Shown in pieces: positions 16,380-24,659 of a DNA stretch of 64,000 bases. The notes under the pieces are model-generated. The model ran no database searches and had not been told where the DNA came from. It saw only the letters and a program-made list of their open reading frames with translations. Where the stretch lies: assembly GCF_029626265.1 (NCBI RefSeq), contig NZ_JARUBN010000001.1, positions 8,001,001 to 8,065,000 on the forward strand. The letters run 5' to 3'. The position numbers and the translations under genes were made by a program. This stretch comes from Micromonospora sp. WMMD1102 (lineage in GTDB: Bacteria > Actinomycetota > Actinomycetes > Mycobacteriales > Micromonosporaceae). Numbering within the stretch: the stretch's first letter is position 1; each line of letters starts with the position of its first letter.

Positions 16380-17267
16380 GTGAGCGAGTCGGTGCGGGAG
16401 GGCGGCGGCGCCCCGGAGCTGCTGCGCTCGCCGGAGCCGGTGGTGATCGGGGTCCTCAACGTCACCCCCGACTCCTTCTCCGACGGCGGCCGGTACGCCG
16501 ACCTCGACGCCGCGGTCCGGCACGGGGTGCGGATGCACGCCGAGGGCGCCCGGCTGATCGACGTCGGTGGCGAGTCCACCCGGCCCGGCGCGGACCGGGT
16601 CGACGCGGAGACCGAGGCGGCCCGGGTGCTGCCGGTGATCCGGGAACTCGCCGCCCGGGGCGTGCCGATGAGCGTGGACACCTACCGGGCCGGCGTGGCC
16701 GCCGCCGCGCTGGCCGCCGGGGCGACGGTGGTCAACGACGTCTCCGGCGGGCTCGCCGACCCGGACATGGCCAGGGTGGTCGCCGAGGCGGGCTGCCCGT
16801 GGATCCTGATGCACTGGCGGGCGCACGCCAAGCGGATGCAGGAACTCGCCCACTACACCGACGTGGTCGCCGACGTGCGGGCCGAGCTGGCCCAGCGGAT
16901 CGCCGCCGCCCTCGCCGCCGGGGTCGCCGCCGACCGCCTCGTGCTCGACCCCGGGCTCGGCTTCGCCAAGCGGCCGGCCGACAACTGGCAGCTCACCGCC
17001 CGGCTGCCCGAACTGCTCTCGCTCGGCTATCCACTGCTCTTCGCGGCCAGCCGCAAGTCGTACCTGGGCAGCCTGCTGGCCGGCCCGGACGGTACGCCCC
17101 GGCCGACCGGGGAGCGTGCCGCCGCCACGATCGCCACCAGCGTGCTCGCGGTCGCGGCCGGCGCCTGGGGGGTACGGGTGCACGACGTACGGGGGACAGT
17201 GGACGCGCTCGCCGTCTGGGCCGCCAGCGGCCGCCCCCGACTGGCGACCGGGGAGCCGACCCGATGA
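16380..17267 (+). CDS. folP: Dihydropteroate synthase
   Basis: FolP condenses 7,8-dihydropterin pyrophosphate with p-aminobenzoate to give dihydropteroate in folate synthesis, and is the sulfonamide target. The 295-residue protein shows the family hallmarks: IGVLNVTPDSFSDGG at about residues 23-37, DVGGESTRPGA, VNDVSGG, a DPGLGFAK substrate loop, and ASRKSYLG near the C-terminus. The GTG at 16380 gives a short N-terminal extension before the TIM barrel. The stop overlaps the folB ATG (ATGA). It is the first gene of folP-folB-folK, with the T4SS-like operon on the other side. Confidence 0.97.
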   Translation: MSESVREGGGAPELLRSPEPVVIGVLNVTPDSFSDGGRYADLDAAVRHGVRMHAEGARLIDVGGESTRPGADRVDAETEAARVLPVIRELAARGVPMSVDTYRAGVAAAALAAGATVVNDVSGGLADPDMARVVAEAGCPWILMHWRAHAKRMQELAHYTDVVADVRAELAQRIAAALAAGVAADRLVLDPGLGFAKRPADNWQLTARLPELLSLGYPLLFAASRKSYLGSLLAGPDGTPRPTGERAAATIATSVLAVAAGAWGVRVHDVRGTVDALAVWAASGRPRLATGEPTR

Positions 17268-17398
17268 CCAGGGCGGCGGGCGGCGGAGCCGACGACAGGG
17301 CCGACCCGATGACCAGGGCGGCGGGCGGCGGAGCCGACGACAGGGCCGACCGGATGACCAGGGCGGCGGGCGGCGGAGCCGACGACAGGGCCGGACCG
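17264..17398. repeat. 3 x 45-base tandem repeat carrying folB start codons
   Basis: Three head-to-tail units begin at 17264, 17309 and 17354. Each starts ATGACCAGGGCGGCGGGCGG and contains a purine-rich segment, ACAGGGCCG, ahead of the next ATG. The period is exactly 45, so the folB frame is kept. Unit 1 contains the folP stop (17265-17267). The units are nearly identical, implying recent expansion. Confidence 0.9.
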
Positions 17399-17782
17399 AC
17401 CACCGACCGGATCGTGCTGACCGGGCTGCGGGCGCGCGGCCGGCACGGCGTCTATGACTTCGAGCGGGAGCGGGGGCAGGACTTCGTCGTCGACGTGGTG
17501 CTGGAACTCGACCTCTCCGTCGCCGGCCGCTCCGACGACGTGGCCGACACCGTGCACTACGGCGAACTCGCCGGGCGGCTGGTCGCGATCGTGACCGGCG
17601 AGCCGGTGAACCTGATCGAGACGCTGGCCGAGCGGCTCGCCGCCGCCTGCCTGGCGGATCCACGGGTACTCGTCGGCACCGTCACCGTGCACAAGCCGCA
17701 GGCGCCGATCCCGCACGACTTCGCCGACGTGGCGGTGACCGTCACCCGGCGGCGCGCCGTCCGGGAAGGCGGCACCGGATGA
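17264..17782 (+). CDS. folB: Dihydroneopterin aldolase with repeated N-terminal extension
   Basis: FolB converts 7,8-dihydroneopterin to 6-hydroxymethyl-dihydropterin plus glycolaldehyde. The conserved core starts at about residue 47 (DRIVLTGLRARGRHGVYDFE), continues with VHYGELAGRLVAIV and NLIETLAERLA, and ends with VHKPQAPIPHDFADV, including the catalytic Lys. The first ATG (17264) overlaps the folP stop. It begins three exact-length copies of a 15-residue unit, MTRAAGGGADDRADP, so ATGs at 17264, 17309 and 17354 are all in frame. FolB is usually about 120 residues, so the last ATG gives a more normal size. Which one is used is unknown. Confidence 0.95.
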   Translation: MTRAAGGGADDRADPMTRAAGGGADDRADRMTRAAGGGADDRAGPTTDRIVLTGLRARGRHGVYDFERERGQDFVVDVVLELDLSVAGRSDDVADTVHYGELAGRLVAIVTGEPVNLIETLAERLAAACLADPRVLVGTVTVHKPQAPIPHDFADVAVTVTRRRAVREGGTG

Positions 17783-18303
17783 GCCGGGCGGTGCTCTCGC
17801 TCGGCAGCAACCTCGGCGACCGGCTTGGACACCTGCGCACGGCGGTGACCGGGCTGCGGGACGTACTCCTGGTCGCCTCCGGGGTCTACGAGACGCCGCC
17901 GTGGGGTGACCCGGACCAGCCGGCGTACCTGAACGCCGTGCTGTTGGTGCGGGACGACGCCGCCGGAGCGCGGGACTGGCTCGACCGGGCCCGGGCCGCC
18001 GAGGCGGCGGCCGGCCGGGTCCGCGATCCGGGGCGCCGGTTCGGGCCGCGCAGCCTCGACGTCGACGTGATCGCGGTCTGGTCGGCGGACGGCGAGCCGG
18101 TGGTCGGCGACGACCCGGAACTGACCCTGCCGCATCCCCGGGCCCACCTGCGGGCGTTCGTGCTCCGGCCGTGGATCGACGTCGACCCGTACGGGCGGCT
18201 GCCGGGCCACGGCTGGCTGACCGACCTGATGGCGCGCGAGCCGGTCGCCACCGACGTGCTGGACCTGCGCCCTCGTCCGGATCTGCGGTTAGAGTCGGAT
18301 TGA
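17779..18303 (+). CDS. folK: 2-amino-4-hydroxy-6-hydroxymethyldihydropteridine pyrophosphokinase
   Basis: FolK transfers pyrophosphate from ATP to 6-hydroxymethyl-dihydropterin, supplying the FolP substrate. The 174-residue protein has the N-terminal VLSLGSNLGDRLGHL strand-loop, YETPPWGDPDQPAYLNAVL, the RRFGPRSLDVDVI metal/ATP motif and LPHPRAHLRAFVL. The ATG at 17779 overlaps the folB stop (ATGA). The downstream gap 18304-18469 contains a 16-base palindrome of G/C and a doubled 14-base unit (around 18423-18450) but no gene. Confidence 0.97.
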   Translation: MSRAVLSLGSNLGDRLGHLRTAVTGLRDVLLVASGVYETPPWGDPDQPAYLNAVLLVRDDAAGARDWLDRARAAEAAAGRVRDPGRRFGPRSLDVDVIAVWSADGEPVVGDDPELTLPHPRAHLRAFVLRPWIDVDPYGRLPGHGWLTDLMAREPVATDVLDLRPRPDLRLESD

Positions 18304-18469
18304 CGGCGGGCCGCGGCCCGCGGCGGCATCCCCGTCGGCCCAGGCGCGGAGCGGACGCCGTGCCGCCCCGCCGGGCGGTGCCCGACCCGGAGCTGCCGGT
18401 GACCCGGCGGCGGCGGTCGTCGAGGCAGTGACGACGAGGTAGTGACGACGAGCGGAGTGAGGAAGAGTT

Positions 18470-19000
18470 GTGACCGAGCGCAGATCCCCGACGCGCGGCC
18501 CGGCCCCCGAGCGCGGCCGGATGGGTCCGACCAGACCCGCCACCCTGGTGGTCGCCGGACTCGCATCGGCGGCCCTGGCCTGGTTGCTGGTCAGCAGCTT
18601 CTACAGCCACATCCCGCCACTGCCCTGGCTGCCGATCGTCACCCTGCTCGGGCTCGCCGCCCTGGAGGGGTACGCGGCGGCGAACACCAAGGCCCGGATC
18701 GAGCGCCGGCCCGGCCGGGATCCGGTGGAGCCGCTGGCGGTGGCCCGGTTCGTCGTACTGGCCAAGGCGTCCGCACTGGTCGGGGCGATCTTCGCCGGCT
18801 TCTACGCCGGACTGGACGTCTGGCTGCTCATCGAGCGGACCCGGGCGGCCGCGAACGACGTACCGGCAGCCACGGCGGGACTGGGCGCGTCGCTCGCCCT
18901 GATGGGTGCGGCGCTCTGGCTGGAGCGCTCCTGCCGGGTGCCAGATCGTGATGACCGCGATTCGGAGAGTGACGATCCGGAGTGGCGCGACCAGCGCTGA
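18470..19000 (+). CDS. DUF3180 membrane protein
   Basis: The 176-residue protein has four likely transmembrane helices (about residues 25-45, 52-70, 92-115, 125-148) and charged ends. DUF3180 proteins follow folK in actinobacteria (the Rv3604c position in M. tuberculosis), and the hydropathy pattern agrees. The function is not established. The GTG start at 18470 lies 8 bases after GAGGAAG. Confidence 0.85.
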   Translation: MTERRSPTRGPAPERGRMGPTRPATLVVAGLASAALAWLLVSSFYSHIPPLPWLPIVTLLGLAALEGYAAANTKARIERRPGRDPVEPLAVARFVVLAKASALVGAIFAGFYAGLDVWLLIERTRAAANDVPAATAGLGASLALMGAALWLERSCRVPDRDDRDSESDDPEWRDQR

Positions 19001-19184
19001 GCAGGCAGCGGGCCGAACCGGCGCGTACCGGGGGTGACGGCCGGGCGTGCACGCGGGTACGGTGCCTCCGACCGGGCCAGATCCGTCCACCCCGATGGAT
19101 CACCGCCCACGTCCGACCGCTCCGGTCCCGGATGGCGCCCCGGGCCGGGGCCTGCTCGGCGGGACGAAACAGGAGGCGCGCGAG

Positions 19185-20528
19185 ATGGCGTACGACGACT
19201 CGATCTATCGGCGACGGGACTCCGGGACGGATCCGGTCGGCACCAGCGACCGCTACGATCCCCGGTACGACGACGACTCGGGTTACGACGCCGGCCGTAC
19301 CTCGACCGGTGGCGTCACCGGCCGGTTCATGGGCGGCGAACCGGCCGGCACCGGAGACCCGGAGCCGGCCGAACCGACCCGGCGGCGCAACGTCTCGGCG
19401 GCCTCGCTGGAGAACGTCTTCGACGACCCGGCGCACGGCGAGCCCGGCCGGGACCGGATCGCCGTGCACCTGCTCTGGGAACTGGTGCTGCTGGTCGTGG
19501 TCGGGGTGTTGCTCTTCCTGACCAACCGGGACTTCCCCGAGCTGCTCCGCGGCGACCAGCGGGAGAGCCTGCTGGTCCTCGGCACCGCGATCGGCCTGCT
19601 GACCCTCGGCGCCGGGCTGACCCTGCGGACCGCCGCGCCGAACCTCGCGCTGGGCCCGGTCGCGGTCGCCACCGCGCTGCACTTCGCCGAGAACTCCGAC
19701 CGGGGAGTGGTCACGGCGATGCTGCCGGCGCTGGTCGCCGGGGTGGCGGTCGGCCTGGTGATCGCCGTACTCGTGGTGGGCTTCCAGGTGCCGAGCTGGG
19801 CGGCCAGCCTCGCCGCCGGGCTCGGGGTGGTCGTCTTCATCGAGCAGCGGAGTGCGCCGGTCGAGGTGCAGGGCGACTACGACCCGACCCGGCACGCGCT
19901 CTACCTCTTCGCCGGCTTCGCCGCCGTGGCCGTACTGGCCGGGCTGCTCGGCACCGTCAAGACCGTACGCCGGGCCGTCGGCCGGTTCCGGCCGGTGGCT
20001 GACCCGGCGCTGCGCCGGGGCGGGGCCGCCGGAGTCCTGGTCACGCTCGGCCTGGTGCTGTCGACGGTCTTCGCGGTCGGCGCCGGGATGCTGCTGGCGG
20101 CCGGCGGGACCGGCCCGGTGGCGCCGACCACCGGCATCGAGTGGACCGGTCTGGCCATGGGTGCCGCGCTGCTCGGCGGCGCCAGCGCCTTCGGCCGGCG
20201 GGGCGGGATCGCCGGCGGGCTGCTCGCGACCGTCGCACTCACCGTGTTCATCTGGTACGCCGACGAGCGCGACCTGGACATCGCGCCGACCGCCCTGGCC
20301 GCCGTACTGGTGGCCGCCGGGCTGCTGGTGACCCGCCTGGTCGAGGCGAACGGCCGCCCCCGGGGGTACGCCGAGCGGGGCCGGGACTGGGCGGTGGAGG
20401 AGGAGCCGGCGGCGGCGCCGAGCTGGGAGACCGCCCAGGCGCAGCGGCCGGAGCCGTGGACCTCGTCGCTGCCCGGCCAGCCGACCGACCGCTGGGGTGG
20501 CGACCGCTGGGACGCGACCGACCGGTGA
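19185..20528 (+). CDS. Hypothetical polytopic membrane protein
   Basis: Start chosen at ATG 19185 because AGGAGG lies upstream; a longer frame from 19047 lacks such a site. The 447-residue product has a ~90-residue acidic, Tyr/Asp/Arg-rich cytoplasmic N-terminus. About nine hydrophobic helices follow (from WELVLLVVVGVLLFL to the LAAVLVAAGLLVTRLV segment), then a Pro/Trp-rich tail ending in DRWGGDRWD. No family recognised. Topology and length suggest an integral membrane protein of unknown function, related to actinobacterial ABC-transporter-associated permeases only by general character. Confidence 0.7.
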   Translation: MAYDDSIYRRRDSGTDPVGTSDRYDPRYDDDSGYDAGRTSTGGVTGRFMGGEPAGTGDPEPAEPTRRRNVSAASLENVFDDPAHGEPGRDRIAVHLLWELVLLVVVGVLLFLTNRDFPELLRGDQRESLLVLGTAIGLLTLGAGLTLRTAAPNLALGPVAVATALHFAENSDRGVVTAMLPALVAGVAVGLVIAVLVVGFQVPSWAASLAAGLGVVVFIEQRSAPVEVQGDYDPTRHALYLFAGFAAVAVLAGLLGTVKTVRRAVGRFRPVADPALRRGGAAGVLVTLGLVLSTVFAVGAGMLLAAGGTGPVAPTTGIEWTGLAMGAALLGGASAFGRRGGIAGGLLATVALTVFIWYADERDLDIAPTALAAVLVAAGLLVTRLVEANGRPRGYAERGRDWAVEEEPAAAPSWETAQAQRPEPWTSSLPGQPTDRWGGDRWDATDR

Positions 20529-20610
20529 CCCGGCCGGCGACCTCGGCGCCGAGCAGCTGCTCGGCGCGGGCGGTGCGGCTTGCGGTGGTTCGGGCGGATA
20601 GGCTCGGCGC

Positions 20611-20919
20611 ATGACGGAATCGGGTTCCGAGTCGCGTACCACGCCGAGCTTTGCCGAGCTGGACGCGCTGTCCACCGAGGAGTTGCGGGAACGGGCCTTC
20701 GCGCTGGCCCGGGAACGGCGGGACATCGGCTTCTTCTGGTCGGTGATCCGGCACCTGCCGAACGCGGACGAGGCGGCGGCGCTGGACGGCTCGCCGAACT
20801 CGGCCGGTCCGACCGTCGACGAGGCGGTCGCGCTCTGGCGGGAGTTCACCGGCCACGGCTACGAGGAGACCGCGCCGCTGCTCCGGGCCGCCTTCATCGA
20901 CTATCTGCAGAAGCACTGA
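20611..20919 (+). CDS. Conserved small acidic protein
   Basis: The 102-residue soluble protein is rich in Glu and Leu and predicted helical (LSTEELRERAFALARERRD, FFWSVIRHLPNADEAAALDG). A central Trp and a C-terminal DYLQKH follow. I believe similar short proteins occur widely in Micromonosporaceae, but no domain name can be given. It follows the membrane protein by about 80 bases and may share its transcript. Confidence 0.6.
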   Translation: MTESGSESRTTPSFAELDALSTEELRERAFALARERRDIGFFWSVIRHLPNADEAAALDGSPNSAGPTVDEAVALWREFTGHGYEETAPLLRAAFIDYLQKH

Positions 20920-21072
20920 GGCGTACCTCCGGAAGCAGCCGAGGATCGGTCCGGCAATTCCGGCAATCCACGACTGTCATCGCGTCAATGGTGCGAATCG
21001 GTTGAAGCCAAGCGCATTCCAAGAATCCGGCATCGGGTTTCGCGATCGGATTCGGCTGGGAATTAGCTGTGT

Positions 21073-21564
21073 ATGGCTCTCACCAACAGATACAAGACGG
21101 CCACGGGTGCGGGTACCCTCGCCGCACTCGTACTGGTCCTGGTCTTCGGCAGCCCCTGGTATGCCGACTGGGCCCGGGACGAAACCGACCCGGACACCGC
21201 GGGCGGCTGGTTCCTCCGGCTGCTCGCCTGGCCGGCCTGGCGGTTCGACTCGGACGACACGATCCAGAACGTCATCGCCGCCGACCTCAAGGCGATCCTC
21301 GTGGTGGTGCTCACCTGGGTCTTCCTCTACCTGCTGCCCGGCTCGCAACTGGCCCGCGCCCGGGGAACCCTCAGCCAGCTCTTCGCCGGCTGGTCGGCGT
21401 ACGTCTTCGCCGGTGCGTTCGCGGCGTTGCTGGCCACGCTGATCGGCAGCAACCCGTCGCTGCTGGGCGCCTTCCAGGCCGCCGGCAGCGGCGCCGGGTA
21501 CGGCTTCTTCGTCGGCTGGATCATCGGCCTGGCCACCCTCGGCGGATGGCGGGGCCGGCGCTGA
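21073..21564 (+). CDS. Hypothetical membrane protein
   Basis: The 163-residue protein has an N-terminal hydrophobic segment (about residues 12-29). A loop with Trp and Asp clusters follows (WYADWARDETDPD). Three further helices come after it, the last ending GYGFFVGWIIGLATLGGWRGRR. No recognisable family. The start ATG at 21073 has a weak GGGAATTAG upstream. It converges on the OpuC ATPase gene. Confidence 0.6.
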   Translation: MALTNRYKTATGAGTLAALVLVLVFGSPWYADWARDETDPDTAGGWFLRLLAWPAWRFDSDDTIQNVIAADLKAILVVVLTWVFLYLLPGSQLARARGTLSQLFAGWSAYVFAGAFAALLATLIGSNPSLLGAFQAAGSGAGYGFFVGWIIGLATLGGWRGRR

Positions 21565-21626
21565 GGTCGACGCCCTCCCCCCGGGCACGACCTCGGCACA
21601 CGCGGGTGGACAAGCCCGCTCGACGG

Positions 21627-21678
21627 CGCCCGGAGTGACCGACCGCCCTTCCCTCCCGCGATCGGCGCACTCCGGGCG
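21627..21678. terminator. Candidate bidirectional terminator
   Basis: CGCCCGGAGTG (21627-21637) and CACTCCGGGCG (21668-21678) form a perfect 11-base stem with a 30-base loop between convergent genes ending at 21564 (plus) and 21833 (minus). There is no U tract, as is common in high-GC actinobacteria. The rest of the gap to 21832 is a run of GC-only slipped repeats without a gene. Confidence 0.4.
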
Positions 21679-21832
21679 TCGTGACGTCTGCCGCCGGACC
21701 GGGCCGCGGTTGCCGGGCCGGGCTGCCGGGCCGGGCTGCCGTTGCCCGGTCCGGGCCACGGCCCGGTCCGGTCCGGGTCCGGGCTATGGCCGCCCGGTCC
21801 GTGCTGCGGTTGCCGGGCCAGGCTGCGGGTGG

Positions 21833-22861
21833 CTATCCGACCGGGTCGGCCGGGTAGTCGATGCTGAGGATCTCGTACCGGCGCAGCGTGCCGACCGGCT
21901 CGCCGTCGTCGCCCGTCACCCGGGCGTCGTCCGAGTTCGTCCGCAGCAGCACCGCCAGCGCGTCGTAGAGCGACGACCCGAGCGGCACGGTCGGCAGCCC
22001 GGCGACCGCCTCCGGGTCGGCCGGCAGCGGGCGCAGCAGGTCCCGGGTCACCGGGGTGACCGCCAGTCGCCGGATCGCCCGGTCGGTCCCGACGAACTCC
22101 CGGACGAACGCCGAGGCCGGCTCGCCGAGCAGGGTCGCCGGGTTGGCGTACTGCTCCAGCCGGCCGCCCTGGGAGAGCACCACGATCCGGTCGCCGAGCC
22201 GGACCGCCTCGTCCAGGTCGTGCGTGACCAGCACGACCGTCTTGCGCACCTCGGCCTGAAGCCGCAGGAACTCCTCCTGGAGCCGGGCCCGGGCGATCGG
22301 GTCGACCGCCGAGAACGGCTCGTCCATCAGCAGCACCACCGGGTCGGCGGCCAGCGCCCGGGCGACCCCGACCCGCTGCCGCTGGCCGCCGGAGAGTTCG
22401 TGCGGATAGCGCGGGCCGAAGATGCCCGGGTCGAGGCCGACCAGCTCCAGCAGCTCGGCGACGCGCTGCGCGGTCCGGGCCTTCGGCCAGCCGAGCAGCC
22501 TCGGCACGGTGCCGACGTTCGTGGCGATGGTCTGGTGCGGGAAGAGCCCGACGTTCTGGATCACGTAGCCGATCCGCCGCCGCAGCCGTACCGGGTCGAC
22601 CCGGGTGACGTCCTCGTCGCCGAGCAGGATCCGCCCGGAGGTCGGCTCGATCAGCCGGTTGATCATGCGCAGCACGGTGGACTTGCCGCAGCCGGACGGC
22701 CCGATCAGCACCACCAGCTCGCCGGCCTTGACCTCCAGACTCAGCTCATCGACTGCCACCGTGCCGTCGGGATACTGCTTGCGTACCTGGTCGAGGGTTA
22801 TCGCGGCGGCACCCGTGGTGCCGGCGGACCCGGCGGAGCCGGCCTCCGGGGTAACGTCCAC
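21833..22861 (-). CDS. opuCA: Osmoprotectant ABC transporter ATP-binding protein
   Basis: The 342-residue ATPase would power glycine betaine/choline-type uptake with the permeases and binding protein encoded divergently. Features are Walker A GPSGCGKST (about residues 55-63), a Q-loop in VIQNVGLFPHQT, signature LSGGQRQRVGVARAL, Walker B VVLLMDEPFSAVDP and switch HDLDEA. A C-terminal CBS-like extension (about 280-342) is the usual osmosensing tail of OpuCA. The GTG at 22861 is preceded by GGAAGGA, which lies inside the first codons of the divergent permease gene. Confidence 0.92.
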   Translation of the reverse strand: MDVTPEAGSAGSAGTTGAAAITLDQVRKQYPDGTVAVDELSLEVKAGELVVLIGPSGCGKSTVLRMINRLIEPTSGRILLGDEDVTRVDPVRLRRRIGYVIQNVGLFPHQTIATNVGTVPRLLGWPKARTAQRVAELLELVGLDPGIFGPRYPHELSGGQRQRVGVARALAADPVVLLMDEPFSAVDPIARARLQEEFLRLQAEVRKTVVLVTHDLDEAVRLGDRIVVLSQGGRLEQYANPATLLGEPASAFVREFVGTDRAIRRLAVTPVTRDLLRPLPADPEAVAGLPTVPLGSSLYDALAVLLRTNSDDARVTGDDGEPVGTLRRYEILSIDYPADPVG

Positions 22862-22863
22862 GT
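22852..22863 (+). promoter_or_regulatory. Candidate -10 box for a leaderless opuCB transcript
   Basis: TAACGT (22852-22857) fits the actinobacterial TANNNT -10 pattern and ends 6 bases before the opuCB ATG at 22864. No Shine-Dalgarno is visible there, so a leaderless message starting at or next to the ATG is plausible. No clear -35 is seen. The box lies within the opuCA coding sequence. Confidence 0.3.
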
Positions 22864-23556
22864 ATGTCCTTCCGGGTGATGGACCGGGCTGACCCGGGTA
22901 ATCCGTGGTTCTCCTGGGATTATGTGCAGGGCAACTCCGAGACGATCGTCGCCGCCCTGCGCGAACACGCCGCCCTCACCGCGCAGGCCGTGCTGATCGC
23001 CGCGCTCGTCGCGATCCCGCTGGCCGTGCTGGCGTACTGGTTCCGGCCGCTCACCGGGCCGATTCTCGCACTCTCCGGCGTGCTCTACACGATCCCCTCG
23101 CTGGCGCTCTTCGCCTTCGTCGCACCGTACCTGGGCACGGGGACCGCGACGGTACTGCTCGGCCTGGTCCTCTACGCGCTGCTGCTGATCGTCCGCAACG
23201 CGCTCGCCGGGTTCAACCAGGTGCCGGAGGAGGTCCGGGACGCGGCACAGGGCATGGGGTACGGCCGGTTCGCCCGGCTGCTCCGGATCGACCTGCCGCT
23301 GGCGTTGCCGGGCATCTTCATCGGCCTGCGCCTGGCGACCGTCTCCACGGTGGCCCTGGTCACCGTCGGGGTACTCGTCGGACACGGCGGGCTCGGGCAG
23401 CTCATCCTCGGCGGGTTCCGGAACAACTTCTTCAAGGCCGAGATCATGACCGGGACGCTGCTCTGCGTACTCCTGGCTCTGGTCCTGGATCTGGCCCTGG
23501 CCGGCCTGGCCCGGCTGCTCACCCCGTGGGCCCGGCGCCGGGCGGCGGCCGGATGA
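22864..23556 (+). CDS. opuCB: Osmoprotectant ABC transporter permease
   Basis: The 230-residue permease has about six transmembrane helices and the EAA-type loop EEVRDAAQGMGYGRFARLLRIDLPLALPGI, which docks the ATPase. A short periplasmic start (NPWFSWDYVQGN) is typical of OpuCB/YehY proteins. ATG at 22864 lies only 2 bases from the divergent opuCA start; an internal ATG at 22879 is an alternative. It is followed after 43 bases by the second permease. Confidence 0.92.
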   Translation: MSFRVMDRADPGNPWFSWDYVQGNSETIVAALREHAALTAQAVLIAALVAIPLAVLAYWFRPLTGPILALSGVLYTIPSLALFAFVAPYLGTGTATVLLGLVLYALLLIVRNALAGFNQVPEEVRDAAQGMGYGRFARLLRIDLPLALPGIFIGLRLATVSTVALVTVGVLVGHGGLGQLILGGFRNNFFKAEIMTGTLLCVLLALVLDLALAGLARLLTPWARRRAAAG

Positions 23557-23599
23557 GGCCGGTGCGGCAGCGGCGGACGATCCCGGGGAGGGTGGCCGG

Positions 23600-24334
23600 A
23601 TGAACCCGATCGAGCAGGCGGTCGTCTGGCTCAACGACCCGTTGAACTGGACCAATCCCGGCGGGGTCTTCGACCGGCTGGTGGAGCACCTGGGCATCTC
23701 GGCCGTCGCCGTGGCGCTCGGCTGCCTGGTCGCCTGGCCGCTCGGGCTCTGGCTCGGTCACATCGGCCGGGGCGGCGGGGCGGTGGTGCTGGTCTGCAAT
23801 GTCACGCTCGCCATCCCCACCATCGCGTTGCTGACCATCCTGCCGCTTACCGCGCTCAACTTCGGCAAGCCGCCGGTGATCATCGCGCTGGCGGTCTTCG
23901 CGGTGCCGCCGCTGCTGGCGAACGCGTACACCGGGGTCCGGCAGGTGGACCCGGAGGTGCGTGACGCCGCACGCGGGATGGGGCTCTCCGGTGGGCAGTT
24001 GCTGCGCCGGGTGGAGCTGCCGCTCGCGGTGCCGTACCTGGCGGCCGGGTTCCGGACCGCCGCCGTGCAGGTGGTGGCGACCGCCGCGCTCGCCTCGTTC
24101 GTCAACGGCGGCGGGCTGGGGCAGATCATCAGCGCCGGGTTCGGGCTGGGCATATCGGTCGGCGGCGGGCAGATCCTGGCCGGCGGCCTGCTGGTCGCGG
24201 TACTCGCGCTGCTGGTCGAGCTGGCCTTCGGGCTGGTGGAACGCGTGGTCACGCCCCGGCCGCTGCGCCGCGCCCGGCGCCGGCTCGTCCGGCGGGCCGA
24301 CCAGCGGGCAGCGGCGGCGATCACCGGCTCCTAG
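23600..24334 (+). CDS. opuCD: Osmoprotectant ABC transporter permease
   Basis: The 244-residue permease is paralogous to the upstream one. It has about six helices, a 'DPEVRDAARGMGLSGGQLL' EAA loop, and SFVNGGGLGQIISAGFGLG near the C-terminus, as in OpuCB/OpuCD/YehW proteins. It begins with NPIEQAVVWLNDPLNW. GGGAGGGTGGCC precedes the ATG. It would heterodimerise with the upstream permease to form the channel. The stop codon lies inside a 20-base tandem duplication. Confidence 0.92.
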   Translation: MNPIEQAVVWLNDPLNWTNPGGVFDRLVEHLGISAVAVALGCLVAWPLGLWLGHIGRGGGAVVLVCNVTLAIPTIALLTILPLTALNFGKPPVIIALAVFAVPPLLANAYTGVRQVDPEVRDAARGMGLSGGQLLRRVELPLAVPYLAAGFRTAAVQVVATAALASFVNGGGLGQIISAGFGLGISVGGGQILAGGLLVAVLALLVELAFGLVERVVTPRPLRRARRRLVRRADQRAAAAITGS

Positions 24335-24375
24335 CCGTTCGCCGCGGCTTCTGGCCGTTCGTCGCGGCTCCTGCC
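24327..24375. repeat. 20-base tandem repeat across the opuCD stop codon
   Basis: Units at 24327-24346 and 24347-24366 (pattern GCTCCTAGCCGTTCGCCGCG with three differences), plus a partial third, span the opuCD TAG at 24332-24334. The remainder of the 325-base gap up to 24659 has no gene; it ends with the AGGAGG ribosome site for the binding-protein gene. Confidence 0.7.
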
Positions 24376-24659
24376 GTGCCTCGGAGTGGCCGGCGGGTGT
24401 GGGGCTGGTCACGGGCCACGGCGGGTGACGGCCCGGCTGGGCAGGGGCCCGCCCGCGTGGGTTTCACCCCGCGTAGCCGACGCTGCGCTCTGTGTGCCTC
24501 TTTGCGTGACGATCCGGGAACGAAGCCGGCCACGAATTGTCGTACCAGACGGGAGGATGTTTCGTGGAAGGTCGCGGGCGGCCGTCCTGACATGTCGCCC
24601 GTCGGACACGCGGCCGGCCCACGGGGGGCCGCGCCGGGACACAGGAGGCGGGCGTTTTC

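Noticed and set aside
16262..17263. Upstream extension of the folB frame through folP (506 codons)
   Set aside because: It overlaps folP entirely in another frame with low-complexity sequence; the folB start lies at or after 17264.
21700..21832. Possible small gene or repeat element in GC-only DNA after 21700
   Set aside because: Only slipped GGGCCGGGCTGCC-type simple sequence is present; no ribosome site or protein-like frame.
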